Assembly: GCA_019787685.1 (NCBI GenBank)
Contig: JAHNUO010000033.1
Coordinates: forward strand, 124,001 to 188,000
Length of the DNA: 64,000 nt
Direction of reading: 5' to 3'
Source: Chiua virens
Lineage: Eukaryota > Basidiomycota > Agaricomycetes > Boletales > Boletaceae
The notes under the pieces are model-generated. The model was not told where the DNA came from and made no database searches. It saw only the letters and a list, made by a program, of their open reading frames with translations. The position numbers were made by a program, and so were the translations under genes. Numbering within the stretch: the first letter of the stretch is position 1; each line of letters opens with the position of its first letter. Shown one piece after another: positions 9,441 to 20,703 of this stretch.

Positions 9441-12400
9441 AAGTTAGACTTGTGGCCAGCCATCTAAAAGAGACAACTGCATAAGCTGTCATTGTTTGTG
9501 AAATCATGGTATGTCAGGTGCCATTGCCTGGTTCCTTCCCAACACTCTTTCACCCCTGAAATCTGCGACTCTGATGGAGTGGCACAGTTACTCTTGAAAC
9601 CCCTCTGGGTGTTGTGCATGCTTGTGGGATGGGTAGCTGAGCTAGTGGGTAAACAGATAAACTGGATTCCTATTATGAATGCCAAAGCCTGCGGATGCCA
9701 GTTCAACACTTGGGGTATGTGTGGGGAGCTCGCAGTGGGATGGCAGCTTGGTGGGGATCAGATGGCATGCTGTTCAATCTAAAAGTGTCACTACAAAATT
9801 GGTCTTAATCCATACCGCATGTACAAGTATAACTTGAAGAGTGCAATTTATCTACTTTCTTCTGCCACTCAGTTATGTGACCTTTTGTAGCTAGCTAGTG
9901 CAGTAGCACCCAGCATTATAATACAACAAGAAAGCAAGTAACCCAAGATGATTTTTTACTAAGCCCAGTGCCTTCTCAAAATCCACAAAGATATTGTCAA
10001 TATGCTTGGTGCTCACCACAATCTGTAGACAAATCTATCAAACATGAGCAACATTCAACATGACATCCCCAATGCACACACACCTGAATCAAGTCCACCA
10101 CCACACACATCACTGCCTGCTCCTTGCTGTGGGTGTGTTGTCAACACACGGTGGTCACAAGTACCTCAGCATCCCCCACATCAGCCAGCTCACTTGCCAA
10201 TTCAACTATGTCAACAACTCAGCTTGTGATATGGATGCCACCCTTGGCACCAAAGCTCAGCATGCTGCCAAATATTCCTGGGTGCAACAGCTGCTTTGCT
10301 TTTGCACAACATGTGTGCTGTTCCAAGCTAGGGTGGGATACCCATATGACCTTGGGGGGTGATTTTGGAGATGCCTGTCCTGAAATATGACTGCAGTATT
10401 GAATACCCATCTTGATAGCAACATGCAGGAGCAGATACCACACCTTGCCAGGGCAAGTGCATTGTCATGGTGTCATTGAGCATACAAGCTGAGGGTCTCG
10501 ACACCTTGAATGAGCAGAAAGGCACTAAATGGATTCAACAGGAGGTCAATGTCACACATGAGTTTCACCTGGAGCTTTACTGCAAATGCTACTGGCCTGA
10601 ACATAGGGCTGAACTAAAGTCCATGGGATGTGAACAGTAGAAATTTACTGCTGTGCATTCAGTTAAACTAGCCTATCGGGGCATGGGCAGGCAAGCGAGA
10701 TGATGGCTGGCATACCTGAGTTGATAACAACACTAGTGATTGTGGTTCCATGACCTCCAATTCACCTGGTAGTAGAATACTGTTGCCATGGAAAATCTAA
10801 AACAGCAGCATCAGGAAAGAAAAGGGACTGTAGTTTAATTACCCTGGTAAGCTCTGGTATTGGTATGATGTTATGTTTTGGATCACCAATACTCTCCACA
10901 AAGATCATTCTTGTCTTGTTGTCAACAGTGGTGACAAGACCCAGCCATTGATTAGTTGTGCTGGTTGTGCATTGCTATGATACATTTGGTAAAGATAAAG
11001 GCAACCATGGCTATGTATGAACCTGGCATTTATTTTTACCACCTCATAGCCAGCTTGGGCAGCAATGACATGTGCTGGCGTAATTTTCCTGAGTCCAGGT
11101 GGGCTAGGTGTCAAGAGAAGCTGACAATGGGGGACTAGGCAATAATATTCATCCCTGAGATTGTAGCACCACCTCTCTTCTCAAGGCTACTTCTTATTTC
11201 TTTGCCTAGTAAAGATGCACTAGTTCCATGGCTTTACTCAAGCCATTGCCTCCCTTACATTACCAAGAAGTTCTATGAGGCACTGGAGCTGATGCTGATT
11301 CACCCATGGTTGTCAATGAATGCTAAGATATAGACTTTTCCAGATCTGGAGTTCTTTTTCTCTTATATGAGAGCCATATAAATCACACAGAAGCTGCATG
11401 CACATACTGAATGGTGCTGTTTGAAGATACAGGCACCTTCATGAGTGCATGAATGCATATGTCCCATAAGTTTACCATTGGCAAAGACAAAGGCAACTAA
11501 TAGTGAAGTAAATAAAGATAAGGATATTCATGACTCGGGAGATGGATGCCATTGACAATACTCCATTGGCTGTTGTCACAAAAGAAGATGTCAACTGTCT
11601 AGCAGCAAGACATGAGGACAACAGCAGGCTCTCGCCAAAGTGATAGGATTTGAGGTCCAGGATATATGAGGTAGTGAAGATGAGATACCAGTGATAATGG
11701 TGCTGGAGACAGTGTTCTCCAAACAAAATGTGTTCATGAAGGAGCAAGATATGTTGACCAGACAGAATGGACAAGGTATCCAGAAACCATTTGGCAAGAA
11801 TGCAAAAGACCTGGTCTTAAGCAAACCCACTGGTAAGAAATTACTCTCATTCAAGCGCTGATTGACACCACCAGTATATGTGAAGTGAGCTTCAAGTTGC
11901 AAATAGCCATAAATGAGATATATAGCCCTGCCACTATAGCAATGTGGGCTGTCATGATATGGCAGTAATGAGCACATGGTTACACCTGTCACATGGGTTA
12001 TCTTGGGAAAGGGTTAGTGAAAACCAGTGGTCATTTCAGTAGTCCAGTTTAGGAGATCTAGTGCTAGACAGGGATAAAAGGACTAGGCTTGTCACTCATG
12101 TGCCCCAGGAGTTTTTGGAATGCAGAGTTTTAACCTGTGATTTTCCAGAGACCTTCTTCATGTGACAACTGTCACAGCCACAGATGCATGATTTTTCTGA
12201 CAATGCCTTCTTGGTATTCTCTCTTAGTGCTTGCCTTTGATGGATGCCAACACAAACCATAGCTCTGTTCCAGGCTTCCAGCAGTGTATTCCCACACACA
12301 GGCAGAGACATGTAGATTATATGTCTCAGCTAATACTGCATTAGATGATTGTCTCATGCTCTCATGTTTAATCTCCATAGAGAACACAACCTCATAGTCA

Positions 12401-14858
12401 GGCAGGAGCCAAAGCAGGCCCACATATGCAGTGTTGGTGATGCATCTCTCTCTCTCTGATCCTCTCATACACCCCATAGCTGACCATTATCCAATCAATC
12501 CTCCCTCTCTCATGCAACTCCATGTTGTTGACCTTCACACATGCCAGCCCCATCTCCCTTACAAATCCAGACATTGAAGACACTAACCCAAACTATGCCT
12601 ATAGCTTCTTTCAGGATCTCTACTACTTCATGCTTGCCAGTCTTGCCAAACCTGGCAACAACACTGAACTCCATTGGCTCAAGGTCTATCTCTTTCTCTC
12701 TTGTGCTCCTTTCATCTTCCCCATACAGGATGGCAAAACATGACGTACCACTGGCTCTGTCATTTTCACCCTCTACTATCTCAGGGATACCAAAAATCAC
12801 AATGAAAACATTAGTTTCTTTGTATTCCCTGGTTTTAGCTCACGTCTCTTTGAAGTCATCAGGTCCATTCATTTATTTGTCATTTATTCCCTTTTTATCT
12901 CATCTCCCCTCACAACAACACCATCTGTCACTGCAAACCATTTATTTAGCTGCATTTTATGTCTATACTGCTAAAAGGTTTTCAGGCATGGAAGGTTGGT
13001 TGTCTTCACCCCTGATGTCATTGTCTGGTCTGACTTGCTTTATGCTCATTTCATATGTATCCTGGGCTGACAATTTCACCAGGATCCAAAGTATCTGCAT
13101 CTGTAGCCCATTCAGGTAGTCTGTCCTATGTGGTGTCTGCCACCACATGGGGACTCAACACAAGTGGACATGCACAAGCACATGGACAACAAGAGCTGAT
13201 TTACCTTGCACCTCTACAACATGCCTCTGAGAGTGCCAGCAGCATTGGGAACAGAACCACTGGGTCATCTTCACCACACTCACCACCCCTCACTACCATT
13301 GATATGGGCACTGTTTGAACAGGATTCCAGATGTGGTGTTGTGGGAAAGAGGAGTATGCTAAGCATCAGCAGCATCATTTCTGACAAGGTGTAAACCCAG
13401 TATGCATGCATATGTTGTTTGTTTTCATGCTATCACTCCATCCTCACCATCACATGTCATTATGCTTTCTTTTTCTTTTGCTGCACATTGGCTGCCTCTC
13501 TCTGGTACTTGTTTTTGCATTGTGGTGTTGAAATTAGCCTCAGTGATACCATCTGTAACTAGTTATCCATTCATGTATCTCATATTTAACTTAGTATGGG
13601 ATTTTTGTGCTATTTGTGTGCTGGCTGGCCAGTCCACAGGAGGTTAGTGGTGGTGCAGGAGTAACAAGTTTCACTTCCACTTTCATCATGCCAGTGACTC
13701 CTGGTACCAGGCTGGTGGGTTGTGGCTCACACCTTTGAACAACTGATACATCCTATCCCTGGCCCAGGACCTGTGGCACAGGCTCTGACTGGACACAGCC
13801 ATTGATCATTACATACCCTGCAGTACCATGCAGGGTGGTTACGTGTTGGTCAGTCAACATCATTACCAAGCCAAATACTTTTTACCACACAATCAACTTT
13901 CCTGGTGACTACCACACCTGCTCATCTCAGCATATGCTGCTTCACTGGCTTTAAACACACTGGTGAACCCCAAGGATGCAATAAATCTATTGGTGGGCTC
14001 AATACCTCTATTGCTAAATCACCTACTACCCCATCCAGATCTTATAAAAAAGTCCTCTTGTACCTCTCGGACATCTTTAGATTTCCACATCAACAACAAA
14101 TTGTTGCAGGACTACTTTGCTTTGTGTGGTGCATCTCATTTGTCTATTGTCAACATTGCATAGGACTCTTGAGTTGATAAGCATGCTGGTGTAGTTGATA
14201 TATCCAGAATTTATTGTCCTTGGGCCATCGGAGTCATCTTCCTTTGCATCATGCATCATATGAAGTGCGTGAATATCCACAGTGTCTAGCAACACTTCCT
14301 GGAGACCATCAGGATTATCATCCACATTAGATACACTGGTACATGAGAAAATGCTTGGTGTACAGATAGAGAGGTCTGTACCTGTCATAGGGGACATGGA
14401 GAGGGAGGGTTATACTCCAAGTATTTTATCAAGGCATATGCTGCTAGCAGCTAGGTTTTATTTTGCTTCAACTGCCTCACAAAGGTATTCATGACCTTTG
14501 AGTCTTCCTTTGCTGGTTTGCAAAAATTCTGAACTATCTTGTCTAATTTACCTGTAGTCAGCTCTATTGATGAGTGCACTCTAAAGCTCATGTCTGCATG
14601 GCTTCACTAATGTCAATGTCACTTGTGTACACTCATGAACATTGCATGACTCAATAGCAGACACAAGCTTGCACATGAATGCCTCATTGAGTGTTCCTTC
14701 ATCTGACATAGCCTGATCACAGTGTGGACACATTCAATGTATGCAGTGTGCTTACCAGTAATAACTCAATGGAGAGTAGGTAACTCATTGGGTGGAGGGG
14801 TATTCTTCTTATCCTCCATGTCCATTCTCCCTGACATTCCTATAGCAATAAGATCAAT
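9441..14858. other. 5.4 kb without a recognised gene
   Basis: Several frames of 60-190 codons overlap on both strands, none with a domain I recognise. The longest plus frame (12541-13119) is rich in S, L and P and looks like the antisense of a minus-strand frame. No LTR, TIR or transposase motif was found. It may hold decayed repeats too old to recognise. Confidence 0.45.
12510..12800 (-). pseudogene. possible decayed coding fragment, unrecognised
   Basis: This 96-codon minus frame has balanced, globular-looking composition (for example GIPEIVEGENDRASGT and MEFSVVARFGKTGKHEVVE), unlike its S/P/L-rich plus-strand shadow. Related-looking minus-strand text continues in other frames to about 12170. 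No family was recognised, and start, end and introns cannot be set. It could equally be chance openness in a region short of stops. Confidence 0.25.
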
Positions 14859-14934
14859 GTGTTGATAATAACATGTACATATACAAAAGTGACACATCGA
14901 GCAAATGACATCTCAAATCCACTGGAGATCTTCT
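14859..14934 (-). pseudogene. downstream part of frame split by the copia insertion
   Basis: With the 4.65-kb copia element and one copy of its CTTCT target duplication set aside, the minus-strand frame ending YVSYMRKK at 19588 continues without a stop into ISSGFEMSFARCVTFVY and on to about 14860. This is the near side of the DUF2235-like fragment described at 19588-19915. The continuation itself carries no diagnostic motif. Confidence 0.4.
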
Positions 14935-15064
14935 TGTTGTAAATCTGAGATCTGAGTCAACTCGTATGGACTCGATATAGTAGATTACATAAGCAGACCT
15001 TACATATGTATATCGGTCATTAGCTACTGTAGTTACTGTAGTGACTACACTATAGTTTTCTACA
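14935..15064 (+). repeat. 5' LTR of the copia element, 130 bp
   Basis: It runs from TGTTGTAAATCTGAGA to AGTTTTCTACA. It is almost identical to 19466-19587 apart from two short indels (CTGAGATCTGAGTC versus CTGAGATTCAAGTC, and an extra ATATGTATATCG) and a few transitions. The length is short, as is common for Ty1/copia. Confidence 0.92.
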
Positions 15065-15076
15065 GGTTATGAGCCC
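15065..15076 (+). other. primer-binding site, initiator tRNA-Met anticodon arm
   Basis: GGTTATGAGCCC starts immediately after the LTR. It is the reverse complement of GGGCTCATAACC, the conserved anticodon stem-loop of initiator tRNA-Met (anticodon CAT visible). Priming from an internal half of tRNA-iMet is known for Drosophila copia and yeast Ty5, so this site classifies the element independently of its proteins. Confidence 0.85.
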
Positions 15077-15223
15077 TGCTAGCACCTGTTAGCTCACTTA
15101 CCCAACCCAAAAATACCAAATGGACTTCTTCAATACCATTGAGCTCTCCCCAGATGTAATTAATTGATCAGAATGGCATGAAGCCATAATTCAAGCTGTA
15201 GAGGAACATGGACTGTGAGAATA

Positions 15224-15610
15224 CAGTGACTCCAAAAACCATTGCAATAACTAAACACAACACAGTGCACAAAGCGTACTGCAAACAGGGGTGAGAGGTT
15301 CGCTTAGGTCAGGTGGGATAAAAGATAGTACTCACGCTTGGCTACAAAATGGTCCTTGGGTCATGTGATTTGGTTCACAGGATCCCAAGATATGAATATT
15401 TTAAATCAATGACCCCATTGCAATGGTTTTTGTACTTTTAATTTGAGACATAGGATCTTATATTTACTGGTGGATATTTGGTCTTGTTTGGTGCTACAAA
15501 CAAAGATATACATGACTACATCATATCTGAGTTTGAAAATCTTCACACACTGTGTGACTTCATGCTTACATTACCATAAGATGTCTTTCTCCCCTTAGGA
15601 GAGTAATCAA
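15224..15610 (+). repeat. left terminal inverted repeat
   Basis: Pairs with 16406-16792. The homology ends inside GAGAGTAATCAA versus GAGAGTAATTAA. Confidence 0.9.
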
Positions 15611-16405
15611 GCTCCCTTGAGATGCTGCCAAGGCTATTCAAAGGAGTTTGGGTTCAGAGAATGTATAGACCATGTCATAGACCCACATCACCACTTATTA
15701 TGCCATTGCTGGATCTTTTAAAAGGATACTTGATATTATTATCTTGTTGAAAAATGCTATTAATGAAATTCCACCTATAATATTTAATGGTATGCTATAA
15801 CTCATCCTTCAAAATCTGAATGAAAATATGACCATTGATCATACCCTGTGTTTTGGAAACATATCCAACTCTCTATCAAGTGATACAGCTTCATATCATA
15901 AAGAAAAGACTCCTAAACATTATTGCTTCTATTGCTAGTCTATTACTACAGCCTCTGACATGGTTTTTTATATAATGATATGCTCTTTTCTTATCCTAGG
16001 TAATCATTCTGACATAGTCAGGGTATGTTATGTTCATCTAGCCCTCTGTGGTCCTCTTCTTGTGAGCATAGACCAGGTCTCCTAATGACTAATTCAAAGA
16101 ATAGGTCAATGTTTCTTGGCTACAATTTGTATATCAAGGATTTTCAAGTCAAAGTGAACAGTATTATAATACATGGAATGTTTAGTGACATTTAAGAGTA
16201 TTTTAATGATGTTGGACAGTATGTTCTATCTTACAAATTGACATAAAATGATGAATATAACAAGTGGTAGTAGAAGAAAGCTTGAATACATGACCACTAA
16301 TGGACTTTATGAGGTCTGGATACCCTGGGAGATAACACCAGCATATGAAGAAGTAATGAGACATATGCCTACTCTGTCAGTATCCTGAGAATATGGTTAG
16401 AAAGT

Positions 16406-16792
16406 TTAATTACTCTCCTAAGGGGAGAAAGACATCTTATGGTAATGTAAGCATGAAGTCACATAGTGTGTGAAGATTTTCAAACTCAGATATGATGTAG
16501 TCATGTATATCTTTGTTTGTAGCACCAAACAAGACCAAATATCCACCAGTAAATATAAGATTCTATGTCTCAAATTAAAAGTACAAAAACCATTGCAATG
16601 GGGTCATTGATTTAAAATATTCATATCTTGGGATCCTGTGAACCAAATCACATGACCCAAGGACCATTTTGTAGCCAAGCGTGAGTACTATCTTTTATCC
16701 CACCTGACCTAAGCGAAACTCTTATCCCTGTTTGCAGTGTGCTTTGTGCACTGTATTGCGTTTAGTTATTGCAACGGTTTTTGGAGTCACTG
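16406..16792 (-). repeat. right terminal inverted repeat
   Basis: Reverse complement of 15224-15610 with scattered transitions. Its last 170 bp is also related to the MITE at 4910-5126. Confidence 0.9.
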
Positions 16793-17277
16793 TACCTTGA
16801 CGGATCCATCTCAACCTCAAATAGACAGCTTGCCACAATGGCAAATTTAATTTTAGTCTCTGGAATCCCAGATTTGATCCTTGGATCAATGATTCACCTC
16901 ACAACAGCACACAAACTCTACAGCTACCTCAAAAATTGATTCAACAAGTTTATAGTACAACTGCTACAAGAACAACTACTGAATGTTGAAGAGCAGAGCC
17001 ACAAAAAGCCACAAATGACTGCACATGAGTGCAGAATAGTTGAAATCGAGTGAGAAGAAGCTGAAATCAAGTCAGAAATGCTGTGGGTCAATGAACTTGC
17101 AGAGGAAACACACAGAGACATGCATGATAAGGTGGAGAGTGCTGAACTGTGTCAAACTGTGTCGATCGAGGGAGAGAGCAGATGTATGACAGTGCATGAG
17201 TGATCAACAACACTGGTTGATGAAACCAATCAATACAACAAAACAGTCAATGAGGACTTACCTGAAGGTCCTTGACA

Positions 17278-19456
17278 GCCTGCTCCACCAATCCACAGTC
17301 CACTTGGATGACAGTGCAGTGAAATGACAGAGTGCTGAAGGTGATGAATCCTGGCTATAGTGAAATACTCAGGGAAATTGAAATAAAAGAAAAGAGGGTA
17401 AAGGAATGCAATTCCGTTTAACCCAGGGACAACACTGAGTTGGTGAACGACAAGAAAATGGGTTTTTAGTGGTCTGGGATGAATCTAGGGCAAATCTGGA
17501 TTAAAATGAATAGAAAAGTGGACATGGCAGTCTGAATCCAGATTGAGAACATACAAGGAAAGCAAGAGAAAATGAACATTGACCAAAAATAATGTGAGAC
17601 AGATGTGCACAGGCAAAAGCTACTGTATTTTGTCAATACAGTGAGTTTTATAGTCCTCAGGAATATCCTCAGACTTGTTCTAAGTAAGGATAATAAACAA
17701 AAGAAGGTTTTCTTACAGTATAAAGTTTGAGGGGTACCCAAACATCCCTGCAAGGGCTGCATGACATTGTCTAAGCCAATGCTAAGTATGAATGAGGAAC
17801 AATTAAAGGAAAGAAAAGAATCTGGTGCAAAATGAGCATAGGTACAGCAATCTGGATGAGTTCGTGTATACAATTGAGCAAATAATGGTGGGTTTGAGTG
17901 GATGGATGGTTCAGATTTGGATTTGGATGATGACAACAGTGGTGGAAATGTGCTTTATGAGCACAAGCAATGTCTATTCCTTACAGTGCAATGACACACA
18001 ATTGTTGAGCACATAAACTGAGTCAGCCAATGAGTTGTTCATACCAGGTGATAAGGCACCTGACGAACATCATCAGCACATGCTGAATGACTCACCTGAA
18101 CTACCAAAACCTTCCAACAATGTTGCATGACAAGAGAACAAATCCCCAAGCATCCAGCTCAAGAAGAAGCAGGTTATACCTGCAAGCTGAGATGTTGAGA
18201 GTCCTGGCAACAAGATGGTTGCATTGGCAGCACCTGAGAGTAACCAGGATGCTAAGAAGCAACCAAAGAAGCTGCAGAATAGGTCAGAATGGGAGTGCAA
18301 ACACGCAGAGCCAAGCAAGAGAGCAAACTCACCTGAGAGAGCTACAAGTGAGAACACACAACCCCAAGATGATGCACACCCCTCAAACACCTTTGCCACT
18401 CTCCTAGAGGCCCCCAGAGGCAGAACGAGTCAATCTGGTCACAATCTGAAAGTGCCACACTGAGTCAGAGAGACAGGAGGTAAAGGAGGTAAGCAGACTA
18501 GTCCAGACAAAATGAATGACCTGAACAACAAAACAGCTACATCAGTCAACTTCCCTACTCATCTAAAGGGTCCCCAATACAACAAGAATGAGTACTTTGT
18601 CAAAATGAAAATGCTATGTCAAAGGACAGGCCTAGAAGGCCAAATAGGCAAGGAGATCGAGTTGGTTGTCGATAAAGGCAATTGGGACTGCCAGATCATT
18701 AGAGACAATGCCCAGAGCACTATAGAAGGTCCCACAAGTGACAAGAGCAAGCGCTTCATCAAAACAAAGGTGCAACATTGAGATAAAGGCCCAGGAGGGC
18801 AAGAGAAGGTTTAATTGATGTCGGGATATGTTGAAGGCAAAGCACAGTGTCAAAATGCTTTGAGATGAGTCATATATGATGGGAGAGGTCCCTGGATGGA
18901 TGGCATAATGACTGATAAATGCTATGACCCAAAATGAGTCAAAACAGCATTGGTAGCTGAAAGAGATACAAGTTAGCAAGAATGCTATGAACAAATAAAA
19001 TGCAGCATACCTAGGCCATCCAAATCACCAAACCATCATCCCAGATGACCTACCAACCTCCCAAACCCACTGCAACAATAAGGTAAGCTCAAAATGCGAT
19101 CTAGAAAGGTCAGCAAAGCAGAATAGAGCAAAGACTCACCAGATCGAATGATCACGTTGAAGCCAAATCAGTCACATTGGATGCATTGGATGCATCACAT
19201 GGAAGGTCCAGATGATGGGGGAGCATCCCACATTGATGACAATCAAGCAGAATGACACTAGAGTTAACAGTGGATGCATGCACGCACAGATAGCAAGAGT
19301 GCAATTAGTTAAGCTGCAATTTCCATATATGGACATTGACCAAGCACAGCCTCATTGAGACCGACATTCAACTTTGAGTAAAGGTCATTTCATTGGAACA
19401 AGAAAGGTTTTTTATTTTGTTTTTACCTGTTCCTTTGATCTTCCTCCATACTCCTT
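17278..19456 (+). other. copia interior without recognisable pol
   Basis: Only short stop-interrupted frames occur here. One at 18512-18781 (89 codons; contains VNFPTHLKGPQYNKNEYFVK) looks protein-like but matches no copia domain I know. A polar S/T/P/K-rich stretch lies at 18215-18463. I searched by eye for protease DTG/DSG, integrase H-H-C-C with D-D-E, and reverse transcriptase YVDD-like boxes and found none on the plus strand. Confidence 0.5.
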
Positions 19457-19465
19457 GAGGGAGAG
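19457..19465 (+). other. polypurine tract of the copia element
   Basis: GAGGGAGAG lies directly against the 3' LTR start, the position expected for the plus-strand primer. Confidence 0.75.
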
Positions 19466-19587
19466 TGTTGTAAATCTGAGATTCAAGTCAACTTGTATGG
19501 ACTCGATATAATAGGTTACATAAGCAGACCTTACATCAGTCATTAGCTACTGTAGTTACTGTAGTGACTACACTATAGTTTTCTACA
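19466..19587 (+). repeat. 3' LTR of the copia element, 122 bp
   Basis: Matches 14935-15064. It ends TTTTCTACA and is followed by the CTTCT target duplication. Confidence 0.92.
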
Positions 19588-19915
19588 CTTCTTTCTCATG
19601 TAGCTGACATAATGTGCACCTATGCCCCTTCTACAATATTTGCACTGCTTAACCTCAGGGTAGTTTTCTGTCAGTAGTTTGACATTGACAAATAGCTTGA
19701 AAACACTTGTATTCTGCCAACAGATAAGTCAGCTGTAGAGTGTCATGATGCATGCAAAAGTCATCTTGTCTGGGTCACCGGGGTTTGTTGGATGTCCCAT
19801 TAATAAAGATGACCAGGTTCTTCACTGAGTTGGCAGGGTCAGTTTCCTTTTGGCAGGTTGTGCACCAGTACAATGGAGGCATTGACTCAGATGTTGACAT
19901 TCTGGCAGGTGGTAG
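19588..19915 (-). pseudogene. DUF2235-like hydrolase N-terminal fragment, interrupted by copia
   Basis: On the minus strand one frame reads SVKNLVIFINGTSNKP. After a break (stop and frame change, possibly an unspliced intron) another reads QNTSVFKLFVNVKLLTENYP, then CRRGIGAHYVSYMRKK up to the copia junction. The order NLVxFxxGTSN, then NTxVxKLF, then GIG is how fungal DUF2235 (Tle1-like alpha/beta hydrolase) proteins begin. The family usually has FIDGTSN, so the acidic residue reads N here. The remaining catalytic part (GFSRG nucleophile elbow) was not found. The link is by motif memory only. Confidence 0.45.
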
Positions 19916-19994
19916 GTATCTGGTAGTGATGGGGTTTGTTTTTATGCAAATATACTATTCTCATGGACCATTCTACAACAACTTGAATGAGTAA

Positions 19995-20703
19995 ATGTGG
20001 TATCGGCATGGTGGGCTCCCAAAAAACCCTGATAAATGAGTGAAAAGCAAGCAAGTACTGATAGAATGCAACTGAGCCTAAATTAGACTAGTGGACTTGA
20101 GGGAAGGCGCCAGACTACACCCTGACATGGTTGGAATCATGACTGCATACTCAGCATGACTGAGTGCCACCTCACCGGTCATGGTCAAACTACACTACAT
20201 GTAAGACATTAATAAATAACAGCAAGGAAAGCAGCCATTGAGAAGGATCACATTAATCACACCTTGCATCAGAAATCTTCAGAAACCTGACCCCAAACCA
20301 GATTAATGTTCTGCTTAGTGCAAGTCATATGAAGTGAGAATGGAAAGACTCAATCAGGATGCAGGATGACCAAATCTGTTGCAGGATGTGCACATGCACA
20401 TAGATGGCAAGCAGACAAAAGTAGGAGATATGCTGAGTGTGAATCTGAACTTCTATTACAAACAGGATCACCGCTTCAGTCAAGAATCCCAGCATGTCAC
20501 AACCCATCAGCAATAACCTGAGGCCTGATCCCTGAAACTCATTCACATCACCAAGAGGCATACCACTGAAGCAGTGGGTGATATGCAACTTGTGTGTCAG
20601 GGCAGATCATGTCAGTCTGAGACTGAAACAGGTAATAGTTCCCATGAGACCAGACCAAACTAGACTATGGCAAATTCCGGTTGCTATGACCAGGACCAGA
20701 CTT
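19995..20703. other. no gene recognised; ACCAG-rich remnant at the right edge
   Basis: Unrecognised sequence. Its last 80 bp (GAGACCAGACCAAACTAGAC and similar), together with 21434-21480 beyond the solo LTR, resembles the CCAGTT/AACTGG-rich composition of the hAT MITEs. The LTR may have inserted into a relative of that family. Confidence 0.4.

Larger units (their letters stand above)
15224..16792. mobile_element. Tc1/mariner-type element with 387-bp inverted repeats
   Basis: It is flanked by TA at 15222-15223 and 16793-16794. The termini begin CAGTGACTCCAAAAACC, matching the CAGT start typical of Tc1/mariner. The terminal inverted repeats are both 387 bp (15224-15610 and 16406-16792) and differ mainly by transitions. 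The roughly 795-bp interior shows no transposase motif, so this is a non-autonomous, foldback-like member. Its insertion splits the copia gag exactly between two bases of a tyrosine codon. Confidence 0.9.
15120..17277 (+). pseudogene. gag: copia-type gag, split by a transposon and by stops
   Basis: The frame begins ATG at 15120 (MDFFNTIELSPD) and carries SEWHEAIIQAVEEHGL before the nested element at 15224. It resumes in phase at 16795 (LDGSISTSNRQLATM), then has an AHKLYSYLKN segment resembling the capsid core of copia gag (UBN2-like). The remainder is charged and helical, to about 17277. All early stops are TGA where arginine CGA is plausible. No CCHC knuckle was found. The protein would have packaged the element RNA; this copy cannot make it. 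Confidence 0.78.
14935..19587 (+). mobile_element. Ty1/copia-type LTR element, apparently non-autonomous
   Basis: Two near-identical short LTRs bound the unit, and both outer flanks are CTTCT (14930-14934 and 19588-19592), a perfect 5-bp target duplication. A primer-binding site directly follows the 5' LTR and a purine run directly precedes the 3' LTR. The 5' interior encodes a copia-type gag. With the nested 1.57-kb transposon set aside, only about 2.8 kb of interior remains. I find no protease, integrase, reverse transcriptase or RNase H motif in it. It is therefore either a gag-only/large-derivative element mobilised in trans or an autonomous copy whose pol was lost. The two LTRs differ by few changes, but the body is full of stops. 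Confidence 0.88.

Noticed and set aside
9492..10390. Several overlapping 80-100 codon frames
   Set aside because: Overlap on both strands, no motif and no consistent exon series.
12541..13119. Longest open plus-strand frame (192 codons)
   Set aside because: S/L/P-rich composition typical of an antisense shadow; no domain; a more protein-like minus frame overlaps it.
17466..17936. 156-codon minus frame inside the copia element
   Set aside because: C/S/F-rich antisense of the copia interior; the element's genes run on the plus strand.
19600..19700. CKYC on the minus strand as a gag/ORF1 zinc knuckle
   Set aside because: No following H and C at the required spacing; the surrounding text fits a DUF2235-type start better.
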